Shown piece after piece: positions 36,578 through 47,111 of a stretch of 64,000 nucleotides of DNA (position 1 is its first letter; each line of letters opens with the position of its first letter). The DNA is taken from assembly GCA_029246505.1 (NCBI GenBank), contig JAQWNC010000007.1, positions 1-64,000 of the forward strand. The letters are read 5' to 3'. The position numbers were made by a program, and so were the translations under genes. The stretch is from Arenicellaceae bacterium (lineage in GTDB: Bacteria; Pseudomonadota; Gammaproteobacteria; Arenicellales; Arenicellaceae). Below the pieces are notes generated by a model. That model ran no database searches. It was not told where the DNA came from and saw only the letters and a program-made list of their open reading frames with translations.

Positions 36578-38353
36578 ATGCCACAAAACGCACGTGATAT
36601 CGATCGGCCGAAAGGTAAAAGCCTAGCCGAACTTAAGCCAATCTTTGCCTTTGTTAAACCTTACAAAAAGCAGGTTTTTCTTGCTCTTACGTTCCTGATA
36701 ATAGCGGCAGGAACAACGCTAGTGCTAGGCCGTGGAATTCAGTATTTGGTCGATAACGGTTTTACTGCAAGAAACAGTTCTTTACTGACACAAGCTCTGG
36801 GTGCTTTGGGGATAATAATTGTTATCAGTGCAATATCCACTGCGTTACGCTTTTACTATGTCTCGTGGATTGGCGAGCGGGTTAATGCCGATATTCGCGA
36901 TGCCGTATTTAGCCATGTACTTGACTTAAGCCCTGGATTCTTCGAAACAACCCGGACCGGTGAAGTGCTATCCAGAATAACCGCTGATACCACCGTATTA
37001 GAATCAATGATTGGCTCTTCTATTTCGATTGCCCTGCGCAACATAGTAATTATGATTGGCGGACTGATATTACTGGCCGTTACCAGTTTAAAACTAACCG
37101 GTATGATCTTATTAGTTGTCCCACTGGTGATCGGGCCAATCGTATTCTTTGGCCGACGGGTTAGACAGTTTTCACGCGATAGCCAAGACCGAATTGCTGA
37201 TATTGGCGCTTACGCAGATGAAGCATTGCATGGAATACGAACAGTTCAGGCCTTTGGACACGAAAATAAAGATCGAATTCATTTTAGTAAAGAAATCGAA
37301 CGGTCTTTTTTAGCGGCGAAACGGCGAATCAGCCAGCGAGCAATCTTAACCGCCATCGTAATTCTACTCGTATTTACTGCTATCGGCGGCATCCTGTGGG
37401 TCGGCGGGAATGACGTAATACGGGGCCAAATGAGCGCGGGAGAACTCTCAGCATTCGTATTCTATTCAATATTGGTTGCTGGCTCTGTAGGAGCGCTTAG
37501 TGAAGTGATGACTGCGCTACAAAGAGCTGCCGGTGCCGCAGAACGATTGATGGAACTGTTAGCTACCGAGGCTGATATCAAAGCACCCACAAACCCTATC
37601 AGCCTGCCAGAACCAGCTAGCGGTGATATTAACTTCAACAACGTAACGTTTTTTTATCCTTCGAGGCCCGCGCACGCGGCCCTGGAAAATCTAAATCTGC
37701 AAATTAAGGCAGGCGAGCAAGTTGCCATTGTGGGCCCGTCAGGCGCGGGTAAAACCACGTTATATCAGTTGTTACTGCGTTTTTACGATCCTAACGACGG
37801 TAGCATTAGTATTGATGGTGTTGAACTGACCCAGGCTGATCCACGAAAAGTTCGTGACCGACTGGGTATGGTATCCCAAGAGCCGGTTGTTTTTGGAACC
37901 AGTGCGATAGAGAATATCCGCTATGGCAAGCCAAATGCCCCTGATGAAGATGTTAGAGCAGCAGCTGAAGCATCACACGCGCTAGAATTTATCCAGAAAC
38001 TACCTAATGGTTTCGATAGTAACCTTGGAGAACGAGGAGTTTTACTATCTAGCGGACAAAAGCAACGTATAGCGATCGCCAGGGCTATTCTACGGGACCC
38101 GTCTATCTTACTATTAGACGAAGCAACGAGTGCTCTGGATGCCGAAAGTGAACGACTAGTGCAGCAAGCGCTTGAAAGACTCATGAAAAATAGGACGACC
38201 TTGGTCATCGCCCACCGATTAGCCACGGTTAAAAAGGCCGATCGCATTGTGGTAATTGACGGCGGCACTATTATTGATTCGGGTACGCATAATGAGCTGA
38301 TTAACAAACATGGCTTATACGCCCAATTAGCGCAATTACAATTCTTAGCTTAA
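36578..38353 (+). CDS. MsbA-like ABC exporter (fused membrane and ATPase domains)
   Basis: The 591-residue half-transporter has about six helices (residues 35-325) and an ABC domain (about 345-590). Walker A GPSGAGKTT, Q-loop SQEPVVFGTSAIENIRYG, signature LLSSGQKQRIAIARA (SSGQ in place of SGGQ) and Walker B LLLDEATSALD are all present. Such proteins export lipids or hydrophobic compounds as dimers. It is monocistronic, 84 bases after ilvE. Confidence 0.93.
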   Translation: MPQNARDIDRPKGKSLAELKPIFAFVKPYKKQVFLALTFLIIAAGTTLVLGRGIQYLVDNGFTARNSSLLTQALGALGIIIVISAISTALRFYYVSWIGERVNADIRDAVFSHVLDLSPGFFETTRTGEVLSRITADTTVLESMIGSSISIALRNIVIMIGGLILLAVTSLKLTGMILLVVPLVIGPIVFFGRRVRQFSRDSQDRIADIGAYADEALHGIRTVQAFGHENKDRIHFSKEIERSFLAAKRRISQRAILTAIVILLVFTAIGGILWVGGNDVIRGQMSAGELSAFVFYSILVAGSVGALSEVMTALQRAAGAAERLMELLATEADIKAPTNPISLPEPASGDINFNNVTFFYPSRPAHAALENLNLQIKAGEQVAIVGPSGAGKTTLYQLLLRFYDPNDGSISIDGVELTQADPRKVRDRLGMVSQEPVVFGTSAIENIRYGKPNAPDEDVRAAAEASHALEFIQKLPNGFDSNLGERGVLLSSGQKQRIAIARAILRDPSILLLDEATSALDAESERLVQQALERLMKNRTTLVIAHRLATVKKADRIVVIDGGTIIDSGTHNELINKHGLYAQLAQLQFLA

Positions 38354-38561
38354 GGCCTCAATAAATCGCCGTTAAATAATAAAGGTGTTCCGACTCGACA
38401 ACTAACATCAAACTAATTCAGTCAGCGCCCCCCAAATTAATCCTAACCAAAAGATTACTTTTAATTCAAGGATTGAGCATATACCCCAATTTATTCGTTA
38501 TCCTTGCGAACCTAAGTTGAGCTATACAAATTAGGGTAAATAATTAGAGGAGAATTTTATC

Positions 38562-39518
38562 TTGAAAAGCGATTTTGAAGGCTTGTCTACCTGGCTATCT
38601 AGCCAAATAGTTGGACAGAAAATTTTGGTAGAACGGCTACTAATTGCACTGTTAGCAGATGGTCATATACTGGTTGAAGGCGCACCTGGTTTAGCTAAAA
38701 CCAAAGCAATAAAAACATTGTCTGATGGCATTGATGGAGATTTTCAGCGCATTCAGTTTACTCCAGACCTTCTACCCGCGGATATTACCGGTACTGAAAT
38801 CTACAGACCCGAGACGGCCAGTTTTGCTTTTCAGCAAGGGCCAATATTTCACAATCTCGTATTGGCTGATGAAATCAATCGAGCACCAGCGAAAGTACAG
38901 TCAGCCCTGCTTGAAGCGATGGCAGAGCGCCAGGTTAGTGTTGGTCGTAAAACTATGAAGTTACCTGATCTGTTTCTGGTTATGGCAACCCAAAATCCAA
39001 TTGAGCAGGAAGGCACTTATCCGTTACCGGAGGCACAACTAGATCGGTTCCTCATGCACATTAAAATCGACTACCCCGACACCAGCGCCGAACGTCAGAT
39101 TCTCGCACTTGCGCGCGGCGAAGCTGTATCTTCAACTCCTCCAGTACCCGATCAGTTAGTTGCGCAAAATGTAATTTTTGCTGCGCGAAAAGAGGCACTA
39201 AATATTCATATGGCTGAATCTGTGGAGGAATATTTAGTGCAATTAATTCTAGCCACCCGAAACCCAAAGCCCTACAGTGCCGAGCTTACCGAATGGATTG
39301 AATATGGTGCCAGCCCGCGCGCTACGATCGCAATTGATCGCTGCGCCCGAGCCAATGCATGGTTACACAATAGAGACTACGTCTCTCCCGATGATATCCA
39401 GTCGGTTGCTCACGACTGTCTGCGACACCGTCTAATATTAAACTTTGAGGCAGAAGCCAACGGCAAAGATGTTGATAATGTTATTGACGAGATTCTTAAG
39501 CTAGTACCTAGCGCTTAA
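38562..39518 (+). CDS. MoxR-family AAA+ ATPase
   Basis: The 318-residue ATPase has a Walker A variant EGAPGLAKTK, Walker B LVLADEINRAPAKVQSALLEAM, sensor-1 LVMATQNPIEQEGTYPLPEAQLDRF and a helical lid. The start is TTG with a strong AGAGGAG site. It is first in a moxR-bat operon of six genes, where MoxR-type chaperones act on von Willebrand A proteins. No gene follows at once; 48 bases separate it from the DUF58 gene. Confidence 0.95.
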   Translation: MKSDFEGLSTWLSSQIVGQKILVERLLIALLADGHILVEGAPGLAKTKAIKTLSDGIDGDFQRIQFTPDLLPADITGTEIYRPETASFAFQQGPIFHNLVLADEINRAPAKVQSALLEAMAERQVSVGRKTMKLPDLFLVMATQNPIEQEGTYPLPEAQLDRFLMHIKIDYPDTSAERQILALARGEAVSSTPPVPDQLVAQNVIFAARKEALNIHMAESVEEYLVQLILATRNPKPYSAELTEWIEYGASPRATIAIDRCARANAWLHNRDYVSPDDIQSVAHDCLRHRLILNFEAEANGKDVDNVIDEILKLVPSA

Positions 39519-39566
39519 ATCAAAATAAATAAACCGATATAACACTAGCTTTAAGCCGCCATAATC

Positions 39567-40520
39567 ATGTCTGCCACCGCACCCAAACCCAATGTATCAG
39601 GTGTTTACGTCGACCTCGGTACCTTGCTTTCCAGCCGGGGCTGGGCACGCGAACTAAAACTGTTCGCAAGACAAGCCGCCCGTTCAATGCTTCTCGGTGA
39701 AACACGTTCTCGATTTCGTGGCCGAGGTATGGAATTCGAAGAGGTCCGCCCTTACCAACCAGGTGACGACATTCGCAATATCGACTGGAAGGTATCAGCC
39801 CGCGCCGGTGGCACCTATACAAAGTTATTTTGCGAGGAACGTGAACGTCCAATCCACATTATTGTGGACCAACGTAATAGTATGTTTTTCGGTTCTTCGC
39901 AGCGGTTTAAGTCAGTACTTGCTGCCGAAATCGCCAGCGCTCTCGCCTGGGCAGCCTTGGCTGGTAGCGATCGCATCGGTGGCCAAGTTGTCGGTGACTA
40001 TAGTGAAAGCGATATTCGTGCCAAACGCACCAAAGAAGCTGTATTGCGATTAGTGCGCGATCTAGTAGCGTACAACCAACAATTACCACAAACTGATCCC
40101 GATCACGCTCCCAATCAAACGCAGCAAGAATCTAAAAAGACCATTACACAAGTCCTAGAAGAATGCCGCAGGCTAACCCGACCAGGAACTGCAATTTTTA
40201 TCATTAGCGACTTTCATGACTTCGGCCCGGCAGCCGCAAAAGCACTAAGTATGCTCGGACGCCATACAGACATTAGCTTAATTCAAATTATCGATGCATT
40301 GGAAAAGCAATTACCATTCTCAGGTCAAGTAGCTATTAGCGATGGCAATAACCGTTCGTCGGTACAGCTATCGGCAAGAGTTAGGGCCTCGTTCGAAGAG
40401 CAGTACCAAACTCGCCAAGCAGCATTATTAAAAGCTGCAACCAGATCGCGAGCTTTATATACACAAGTTGCTACTGATGCCAACCCGCGACGTACGCTAA
40501 CTCAATTGTTTCGTAAATAA
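39567..40520 (+). CDS. DUF58 family protein
   Basis: The 317-residue soluble protein carries the DUF58 hallmark MEFEEVRPYQPGDDIRNIDW followed by a von Willebrand-like strand HIIVDQRNSMFFGSS and IIDALEKQLPF. DUF58 proteins accompany MoxR ATPases and BatA/B in many genomes, and are thought to be partners or substrates of the ATPase. It is second in the operon. Confidence 0.92.
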   Translation: MSATAPKPNVSGVYVDLGTLLSSRGWARELKLFARQAARSMLLGETRSRFRGRGMEFEEVRPYQPGDDIRNIDWKVSARAGGTYTKLFCEERERPIHIIVDQRNSMFFGSSQRFKSVLAAEIASALAWAALAGSDRIGGQVVGDYSESDIRAKRTKEAVLRLVRDLVAYNQQLPQTDPDHAPNQTQQESKKTITQVLEECRRLTRPGTAIFIISDFHDFGPAAAKALSMLGRHTDISLIQIIDALEKQLPFSGQVAISDGNNRSSVQLSARVRASFEEQYQTRQAALLKAATRSRALYTQVATDANPRRTLTQLFRK

Positions 40521-40537
40521 TCGTTTATCGACTATAA

Positions 40538-41029
40538 ATGAACCCGGATTTACAAAGCATTCTTGCAGAACAATTAAGGGACATAGCAATGCCCTCAGCG
40601 ATTCAATGGTGGCCACTAGCCATGGGTTGGTGGATCGTTATCACTCTGACGGTAATTGCCCTCAGTAGTTTGGTTTTCTGGCTGATTAGGCGACATCGCC
40701 GAAACCGCTATAGAGTTATAGCGCTTGAACAATTTCAATTGGCCATCCAGACATGGCGCAAAAACCCAGAACCGGATGTCTATTTAAAACAAAGCAATCA
40801 AACACTAAAACGTGTTTTTGTTAGTCTCGGCGAACAGCACGTTGCAGCAGATTACGGTACGCAGTGGATCAAAGGCCTAACGGAGCGCGCAAAGCACCCA
40901 TTATCACAAAGTACTGTCGAAGCATTGACGACCGAATGCTATAAGCCCAGGCCAAAGGTAGCTATCGAGCAATTGCATCAGGAATTAACTCTTTGGATAC
41001 GTTCACATAAAGGATACGCTAATGTTTAG
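40538..41029 (+). CDS. DUF4381 membrane protein
   Basis: The 163-residue protein begins with DIAMPSAIQWWPLAMGWW, the characteristic DUF4381 opening, then one membrane helix (about 29-50) and a basic cytoplasmic part ending in LHQELTLWIRSH. It is a usual member of moxR-bat operons. Its end overlaps the BatA gene by 8 bases. Confidence 0.92.
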   Translation: MNPDLQSILAEQLRDIAMPSAIQWWPLAMGWWIVITLTVIALSSLVFWLIRRHRRNRYRVIALEQFQLAIQTWRKNPEPDVYLKQSNQTLKRVFVSLGEQHVAADYGTQWIKGLTERAKHPLSQSTVEALTTECYKPRPKVAIEQLHQELTLWIRSHKGYANV

Positions 41030-42017
41030 CTGGGAATGGCCTTGGTTATTTGCGTTGGTGCCACTACCCCTATTGTTACGTATATTCCTGTCTACTCGAG
41101 AACGCGCACCACAGGCAGTTCGAGTGCCGTTTTATAATGAACTACAAGCCATAAGCGATGCTGAAATTCGTAGTAAAACGCCCACATGGGTAATGGGGCT
41201 GTTGGCGGGGTTGGTATGGGTCGCATTGGTAACAGCCGCAGCTCGACCAATGTGGACCGGAGAACCTATGCCACTGCCGCAAGAAGGTCGCGACTTGATG
41301 CTAGCCGTTGATATTTCGCGCTCTATGAGCGAGAAAGATATGCAAGTTAGCAATGGATATGTTGACCGCATTACTGCCGTCAAGGCAGTTGTTGGTGACT
41401 TTATACAACAGCGAATCGGTGATCGAATTGGACTAATTCTATTTGGCCAGCAAGGTTACTTACAAACACCTCTCACTTTCGACAGTCAAACGGTTCAAGT
41501 ACAACTTTCAGAAGCTCAGTTAGGCTTTGCCGGTAACGCGACAGCGATCGGCGATGCCATCGGCTTGTCCATCAAACGGTTACGCGATCGCCCTGCAGAA
41601 AGCCGAATATTAATTTTGCTTACTGACGGCGCGAACACTGCAGGTACCGATCCGCGCGCTGCGGCAGATATTGCCGCAGAAGCTAATATTCGAATCCATA
41701 CCGTTGGTGTCGGTTCTGATTCACGTGTGGTTAGCGGCTTATTCGGACAACGCAGAACCGTTAATCCGTCAGCCGACCTAGACGAAGACACGTTGCAATA
41801 CATCGCTGACAAAACTGGCGGACAATATTTTCGTGCACGCAACCCAAATGAACTCATCAATATCTATGCACAACTCGATGCATTAGAACCGGTGCCTGAA
41901 GAACAAACTTTTCGGCCCACCAGAAGCCTGTTTCACTGGCCTCTAGTGTTGGCAATTCTTTTAAGCGCCATATTAGTGGGCGCGCGCCTTCTTAATAATT
42001 GGCGATTGGCAAGATGA
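41022..42017 (+). CDS. batA: BatA-type von Willebrand A membrane protein
   Basis: The 331-residue protein has two N-terminal helices (about 8-24 and 55-75), a VWA domain with MIDAS D97, S99 and S101 in AVDISRSMSEKD and a C-terminal helix (about 305-325). The FLLTDG-type strand is ILILLTDGANTAG. BatA-type proteins are linked to stress tolerance in Bacteroides and others, probably in envelope protein complexes. It ends in a 4-base overlap with the next VWA gene. Confidence 0.94.
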   Translation: MFSWEWPWLFALVPLPLLLRIFLSTRERAPQAVRVPFYNELQAISDAEIRSKTPTWVMGLLAGLVWVALVTAAARPMWTGEPMPLPQEGRDLMLAVDISRSMSEKDMQVSNGYVDRITAVKAVVGDFIQQRIGDRIGLILFGQQGYLQTPLTFDSQTVQVQLSEAQLGFAGNATAIGDAIGLSIKRLRDRPAESRILILLTDGANTAGTDPRAAADIAAEANIRIHTVGVGSDSRVVSGLFGQRRTVNPSADLDEDTLQYIADKTGGQYFRARNPNELINIYAQLDALEPVPEEQTFRPTRSLFHWPLVLAILLSAILVGARLLNNWRLAR

Positions 42018-43855
42018 TCTGGCCTGATTTTAGCCAACTGCATTTTATCCGACCCCTGTGGTTGTTTGGCATACCAGTGTTGTTTGCTCTATGGATGTTA
42101 CTGTTACGGATGCGCAACGTCACTCTGTGGGAGGAGTTTATTCCTAAGGATAAACTCAAAGTGCTACAAGTTAATCGCGGCCGCTATAGTAAAAGTTGGC
42201 GGCAATTATTAATGCTAGGGTGGTTACTTGCTGTCATCGGAGCATCAGGGCCTAGTTGGAGGCAAGTGAAAGTTCCCACTGTGCGAAATGAAAGCGCCAT
42301 GGTGATCGTCCTCGATCTCTCACAATCTATGTTAGCGCAAGATCTGACACCTGACCGCTTAAGCCGAGCAAAATATAAATTAATTGACCTTTTACGTAGT
42401 CGCGCTGATGGACAAACTGCGCTAGTAGTCTATGCTGGCGATGCCCACACGGTAGCCCCGCTTACCGATGATGCATCGACCATAGAAGTGCTTCTGCCCG
42501 CTATACATCCCACTATTATGCCAATTGCCGGTAGTAATGCTGAAGCTGCTATAGCACTCGCTGAGCAGCTAATGCGTGACGCGGGTATTACGGGCGGGAA
42601 AATTATTATGCTCACGGACGGAATTACCGAGCAAGCAAGGGATACTATTACCGCCGAGCTTAATCCGGCTTATCCACTTTCAATTCTTGGGGTAGGAACA
42701 TCCGACCCTGTACCTATACCTGATGAGCGTGGTGGATTTGTGCGCGATTCACGTGGGGAAATAGTACTGGTCGGTGTGGACCGCCTAGCCCTAAGTAACC
42801 TCGCGCAAACACAGGGAGGCCGCTATGTGGACATTCAAACCGACAATACAGACGTGCTAGCGCTTACCAACAGCTCGTATATTATCAGTGATACAAGTGA
42901 ATCACGTCTTGTTTACGATAGTTGGGAAGATGTTGGTTACTGGCTCATACTGCTAATGTTGCCGTTTGCAGCATTTAGTTTTCGTAAAGGAGTGTTCTTT
43001 ATGGTCCCACTAAGTGTAATAGTTCTAGCCGCTAGCCTATCACCGCAGCTAGTCCATGCACAGGATCGAGATGCGCCTGGCGGGAGGAGTTTTTCCGAAA
43101 GTCTTTGGAAGACACCGGATCAACGCGGTGCAGAATTACTCGAACAAGGCGCAGCGCAGGCCGCCGCTAACACCTTTGAGCGTCCCGATTGGACTGCAGT
43201 CGCTAATTATCGCGCCGGTGACTTTGAAAAATCTGCAGAATTGTTCAACCAACTTGATGGAGCTACAGCCCAATATAATTTGGGGAATTCACTCGCATTT
43301 GCCGGCAAACTCGAACAGGCAATAGAAGCTTATGACAAAGCATTAGAAGCCGTTCCAGAGATGGAAAATGCGCTACACAATAAAACGGTTGTTGAGCAGC
43401 TTCTTGAACAACAGGAATCTCAAGAGCAACAGGATCAAAATCAATCAGAACAGGACCCCTCTGATGAAAACTCCAACGGAGAACAAAATCAGGATCAGGA
43501 TTCACAGGACCAAACTGATCCCAACGACGATTCTGAAAGTAGCCCAATGGAAAATGACGATCCACAGGGTCAAGACTCTGAACAACAAGAGTCTCCCAAG
43601 GACGATGCTAGTGAGCCTTCTGATCAAGAAACCGAGCAGCCAGAACCGGAGGACCCCCAGGAGGAGCAACAAGAACCGATGACTGCTGAAGCAACACCTG
43701 ATGAGCTAGAAGACTCTAGCGAACGCTGGTTGCGTGGAATTCCAGATGACCCTAGTGGATTTTTGCGACGTAAGTTCGAGTATGAAAGTGCGCGGGTACG
43801 ACAAGAACAGCGCCTCACTCCCAACAATCAAACACTCGGCGATGAGCGCTATTGA
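42014..43855 (+). CDS. BatB-BatC fusion: VWA domain plus TPR and acidic tail
   Basis: The 613-residue protein joins an N-terminal BatB module (helices, MIDAS in VLDLSQSMLAQD, third and fourth helices near 310-345) to a BatC module. BatC provides a TPR (ATAQYNLGNSLAFAGKLEQA) and a roughly 95-residue segment, encoded at about 43380-43680, that is almost only E, Q, D, S, N and P. It ends in the typical WLRGIPDDPSGFLRRKFEYE. BatB and BatC are often separate genes. The ATG at 42014 overlaps the batA stop by 4 bases and is preferred over a TTG at 41999. Confidence 0.92.
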   Translation: MIWPDFSQLHFIRPLWLFGIPVLFALWMLLLRMRNVTLWEEFIPKDKLKVLQVNRGRYSKSWRQLLMLGWLLAVIGASGPSWRQVKVPTVRNESAMVIVLDLSQSMLAQDLTPDRLSRAKYKLIDLLRSRADGQTALVVYAGDAHTVAPLTDDASTIEVLLPAIHPTIMPIAGSNAEAAIALAEQLMRDAGITGGKIIMLTDGITEQARDTITAELNPAYPLSILGVGTSDPVPIPDERGGFVRDSRGEIVLVGVDRLALSNLAQTQGGRYVDIQTDNTDVLALTNSSYIISDTSESRLVYDSWEDVGYWLILLMLPFAAFSFRKGVFFMVPLSVIVLAASLSPQLVHAQDRDAPGGRSFSESLWKTPDQRGAELLEQGAAQAAANTFERPDWTAVANYRAGDFEKSAELFNQLDGATAQYNLGNSLAFAGKLEQAIEAYDKALEAVPEMENALHNKTVVEQLLEQQESQEQQDQNQSEQDPSDENSNGEQNQDQDSQDQTDPNDDSESSPMENDDPQGQDSEQQESPKDDASEPSDQETEQPEPEDPQEEQQEPMTAEATPDELEDSSERWLRGIPDDPSGFLRRKFEYESARVRQEQRLTPNNQTLGDERY

Positions 43856-45594
43856 GCCAGAAAATGACAATTAACTTTCAACATCCTTACTATCTGCCTA
43901 TCAAATATTTGCTGCTAATCATGGTTTTAGTACCAAACCTCGCATGGCCGGCCACCTTACGTGGCAGTGTTGATCGAAACCAAATTACCAGCAACGACAT
44001 GTTGCAACTTCAACTGCAGTACGATGGCCGCGCGGCGTCTGATCAGCTTGATCTATCAGGGCTGCAAGCAGATTGGGAGGTGTTGGATATCCGGCCACAG
44101 TCCAGTAGCAGCATAAGAATCGTTAACGGTATTCAAACTCAAGAGACTTATACAATCTGGTCCATAACCCTGGCGCCACGCAGGGAAGGAACCCTACTTA
44201 TCCCACCAATTAGCGTAGATGGAACAGATAGTAATTCAATCAGCATTCAGGTAAGTGAACAAAGTAGCGACGCAGCCGCCCAACAACCCATAAAGGTTGT
44301 AATTTCTGCAGAACCAGAAAACCCTATACTTGACCAACAGATAATCGTTACGGTTGAACTCTCACTATTAAGCAGCACACAAATCTCAAATATAAACGGT
44401 ACACCATTGGAGATTGATAATGCATATGTAGAACAGCTTGCTCAAGAAGACCTTTCAAAAATAGACAACGGAATTGAGTACCAGATAGTACGTTGGATAT
44501 ACGCCGTATTTCCAACACAAGTAGGAGAGCTGACCATTCCACGACAAACGTTTTCAGGCCTAATACCTGCGCGTCAGCGACGTGGCCCGTTTGACGTGTT
44601 CGGGCAGCGAGGACAACAAGTTAATGCTCGAAGTGAAAGCGTCACCGTAAACGTGGTGGCTGCAGAAGAAAAACCGGGGGCTATTTGGTTTCCTGCCGAA
44701 GCGGTCAAAATCGAGGCATTCTGGAGTGATCCTGCCCGCGAATTGCGGGTCGGTGAACCACTCACCAGAACGATTAAAATAACCGCCCTTGGGCAAAGAG
44801 CGGAGCTTATTCCCCCACTACCTGCAAACGATCCGACTCACTCATACAAGGCATATCAAGATCAGCCACAGCTAGACACTCAAATAGCGGCGAGCTCGCT
44901 TATCGGTGTTCGCAATGAATCACAAGCTATCGTGCCAACTGTCGCAGGGCCACTTAGCTTGCCCGCGCAAACTATCAATTGGTGGAGCACCAACACGCAG
45001 AGTTGGGAAGTAGCTTACTTGGAAAGCTCGATAGTTGAAGTGCTGCCCGCAGCCGTTTCAGAAACTACACCAATAATCGAATTAACAGACAGCACAGCGA
45101 TAACTACTGAGTCGAATAACACTGTATTCGGAACCCAAGATCGAGGTAATTTAGTATGGAAAATTGCTGCATTAGCTCTATTAGGGGTTACTCTAGTTCA
45201 GGCTTGGTTCCTTTATCGACGCCCCACTATCACTATTTCCACTAAACGTTTAAACGAAGTAGCCATTTCGCAAACCGAGAGGCAAGCCTGGAATAAATTG
45301 ACCAAAATTATCGGCTCTGCGAATGCCAAACAGATTCGGAGAGCTATTTTAAATTGGAGCCTAGCTGCCTACCCAAACCAGCCTCGCCATAGCATTGATC
45401 AACTAGCAGAAAAGGCCAAGTCGATAGAGTTTACCCAAGCTTTGCAGCAGCTTGATCGGAGCATATATTCGGGTGGGGGTGCCGCACTGGACAGAAATGC
45501 GATCAATCGAGGCCTGCAGGGATTACGTAAGCATGCAAAAACCATCCAGCCCGAACGAGGCAGCGCGCTTCCCGAACTGTACCCGACCAGCTAA
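43852..45594 (+). CDS. batD: BatD protein (oxygen-tolerance family)
   Basis: The 580-residue precursor has an N-terminal signal helix (KYLLLIMVLVPNLAWPA), repeated beta-sandwich domains with ATLRGSVDRNQITSNDMLQL at the start, and one membrane helix at about 437-456 (IAALALLGVTLVQAWFLY). A TTG start overlaps the previous stop by 4 bases; the next ATG at 43864 is an alternative. It closes the moxR-bat operon and converges with the arylsulfotransferase-like gene, 5 bases apart. Confidence 0.93.
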   Translation: MSQKMTINFQHPYYLPIKYLLLIMVLVPNLAWPATLRGSVDRNQITSNDMLQLQLQYDGRAASDQLDLSGLQADWEVLDIRPQSSSSIRIVNGIQTQETYTIWSITLAPRREGTLLIPPISVDGTDSNSISIQVSEQSSDAAAQQPIKVVISAEPENPILDQQIIVTVELSLLSSTQISNINGTPLEIDNAYVEQLAQEDLSKIDNGIEYQIVRWIYAVFPTQVGELTIPRQTFSGLIPARQRRGPFDVFGQRGQQVNARSESVTVNVVAAEEKPGAIWFPAEAVKIEAFWSDPARELRVGEPLTRTIKITALGQRAELIPPLPANDPTHSYKAYQDQPQLDTQIAASSLIGVRNESQAIVPTVAGPLSLPAQTINWWSTNTQSWEVAYLESSIVEVLPAAVSETTPIIELTDSTAITTESNNTVFGTQDRGNLVWKIAALALLGVTLVQAWFLYRRPTITISTKRLNEVAISQTERQAWNKLTKIIGSANAKQIRRAILNWSLAAYPNQPRHSIDQLAEKAKSIEFTQALQQLDRSIYSGGGAALDRNAINRGLQGLRKHAKTIQPERGSALPELYPTS

Positions 45595-45599
45595 CCAAG

Positions 45600-47111
45600 C
45601 TAGTCGTTCAATATATCGGTGATCTTTCCTTTTGGTGAAAGATCTTTACCGACCAAACCAGGATGATATGGAGAGATCCAATGCGCGGTAAAAACAGAAT
45701 TATCATCTGTATCCGACATTCTGGTTTTATAGATATCATCCAATTGTGGGTCTTCCGGCAGGGTTGCCATTACCGGAACGATATACTCCCATACTACCTC
45801 ACCGGCAGGTGTAACCTGGATCACATGCCCTTGCCTACCTGCTGTTGCCAACGTGTTACCGTTAGGCAAACGTTGTAAACCAGAAATATTGTGACTAGTA
45901 AAGCTATTGGCATAGCGCGCCTTGAAGCTCCATACCACCTGATCGGCGGGGTCATCTGCATCAAGCTCCGATAAATACTCGATATCAGGATAGGTCCCTA
46001 CATAAGGATCAACTTCCAACAACTGTGACTGGTGCGGCCCCGGATGTCTTGAGCCATTCTGAAAAATGAGGATATTGCCCGCGCCCGGCAAGCCATCTTT
46101 AATCCATTGAGAATCATGGTGGTGAAATAGTCGTTGATCACCATCTGATGTAACATTTCCACTAGGATTGTAGCTTGGCGCCTCACCGGAGCTATACAGG
46201 CTAGGATTTCCCCAGCGATACAGAATATCCCCTTTAGGCCCTGCTGCCAGAGCCTTACTCGCCTCGAAATCTCCTCGTACAAATGTGCCACCATGATCAA
46301 CAATAAGGACTTCACCCATCGAGTCGTTATTTACAATAATCTGGTCTAACTCTTGATTGTAGTCGAGTGCATTTTGGTGGATAAAATCACCACTTAGCCC
46401 CTTACCCCAATTCAGATTAATCTTTCCCGGGTTCTCCGCAAGTTCGCCATAATTTGGCCAAGCCCGATTTTTGTCCTGCACAACATGATCAAGCGACCAC
46501 CATTGCCAGACTATATTACCGCTCATATCAACCTCTACAACCCCATCAGGTGCGGCATCCCATTCAACAGCCGGATCGGCACCAGCCGCAATTGCCTGCT
46601 CCTGAGTCATTGGCATTTGTGAGGTAAAAATGACCGTCCATTCGTTCAGCTGATTATTCCAAATCCGCTTGAAATTATGATGGTAGCGATACCCTTCACG
46701 GGGATCAGTAAAATCCCATACCAGATTTCCATCCCAGTCGAGTTCCTGCAACGCTCGCTCGCCCTGGTAGGTATGTCTGGCAGTGCTTAATCCTTGAATA
46801 ATGCTCCCGGTCTCGGTCAAGCGAGCTGTCTTTTCCATTGTAAAGCCACGCCCCTCATAGTCAGATACGATTGTTTTCCATTTGTGAACTACATTGCCAT
46901 CTATATCAACGAGGTAAGTATATTGATGCTCTTCCAGTGGAATGTAAGGCGAGAATAACAGATACCCGCTAGCCGCCTTAGCAGGGTCAGAATAAATTAA
47001 CTCGGTAGGCCCATGAAAAGACTCATAAGCAGAAACCGAACCCATCGTCACCACAAAACTTGCAGCCAACAGGACTATACCGTTTTTGATTTTTGCTTTG
47101 TTAAACATAAA
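45600..47111 (-). CDS. Exported arylsulfotransferase-like (ASST family) protein
   Basis: The 503-residue precursor has a signal peptide (about 1-28, ending near SVSA-YES) and a beta-propeller of the ASST type. Segments include GYLLFSPYIPLEEHQYTYLV, LVDIDGNVVHKWK, VEVDMSGNIVWQWW and the strand NGNTLATAGRQGHVIQV. ASST enzymes move sulfate between phenols in the periplasm without PAPS. Catalytic residues were not verified by alignment. The start at 47111 is chosen because an AGGGGATAG site precedes it. It lies near two sulfatases and a ring-cleavage dioxygenase pair. Confidence 0.85.
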   Translation of the reverse strand, partial: FMFNKAKIKNGIVLLAASFVVTMGSVSAYESFHGPTELIYSDPAKAASGYLLFSPYIPLEEHQYTYLVDIDGNVVHKWKTIVSDYEGRGFTMEKTARLTETGSIIQGLSTARHTYQGERALQELDWDGNLVWDFTDPREGYRYHHNFKRIWNNQLNEWTVIFTSQMPMTQEQAIAAGADPAVEWDAAPDGVVEVDMSGNIVWQWWSLDHVVQDKNRAWPNYGELAENPGKINLNWGKGLSGDFIHQNALDYNQELDQIIVNNDSMGEVLIVDHGGTFVRGDFEASKALAAGPKGDILYRWGNPSLYSSGEAPSYNPSGNVTSDGDQRLFHHHDSQWIKDGLPGAGNILIFQNGSRHPGPHQSQLLEVDPYVGTYPDIEYLSELDADDPADQVVWSFKARYANSFTSHNISGLQRLPNGNTLATAGRQGHVIQVTPAGEVVWEYIVPVMATLPEDPQLDDIYKTRMSDTDDNSVFTAHWISPYHPGLVGKDLSPKGKITDILND

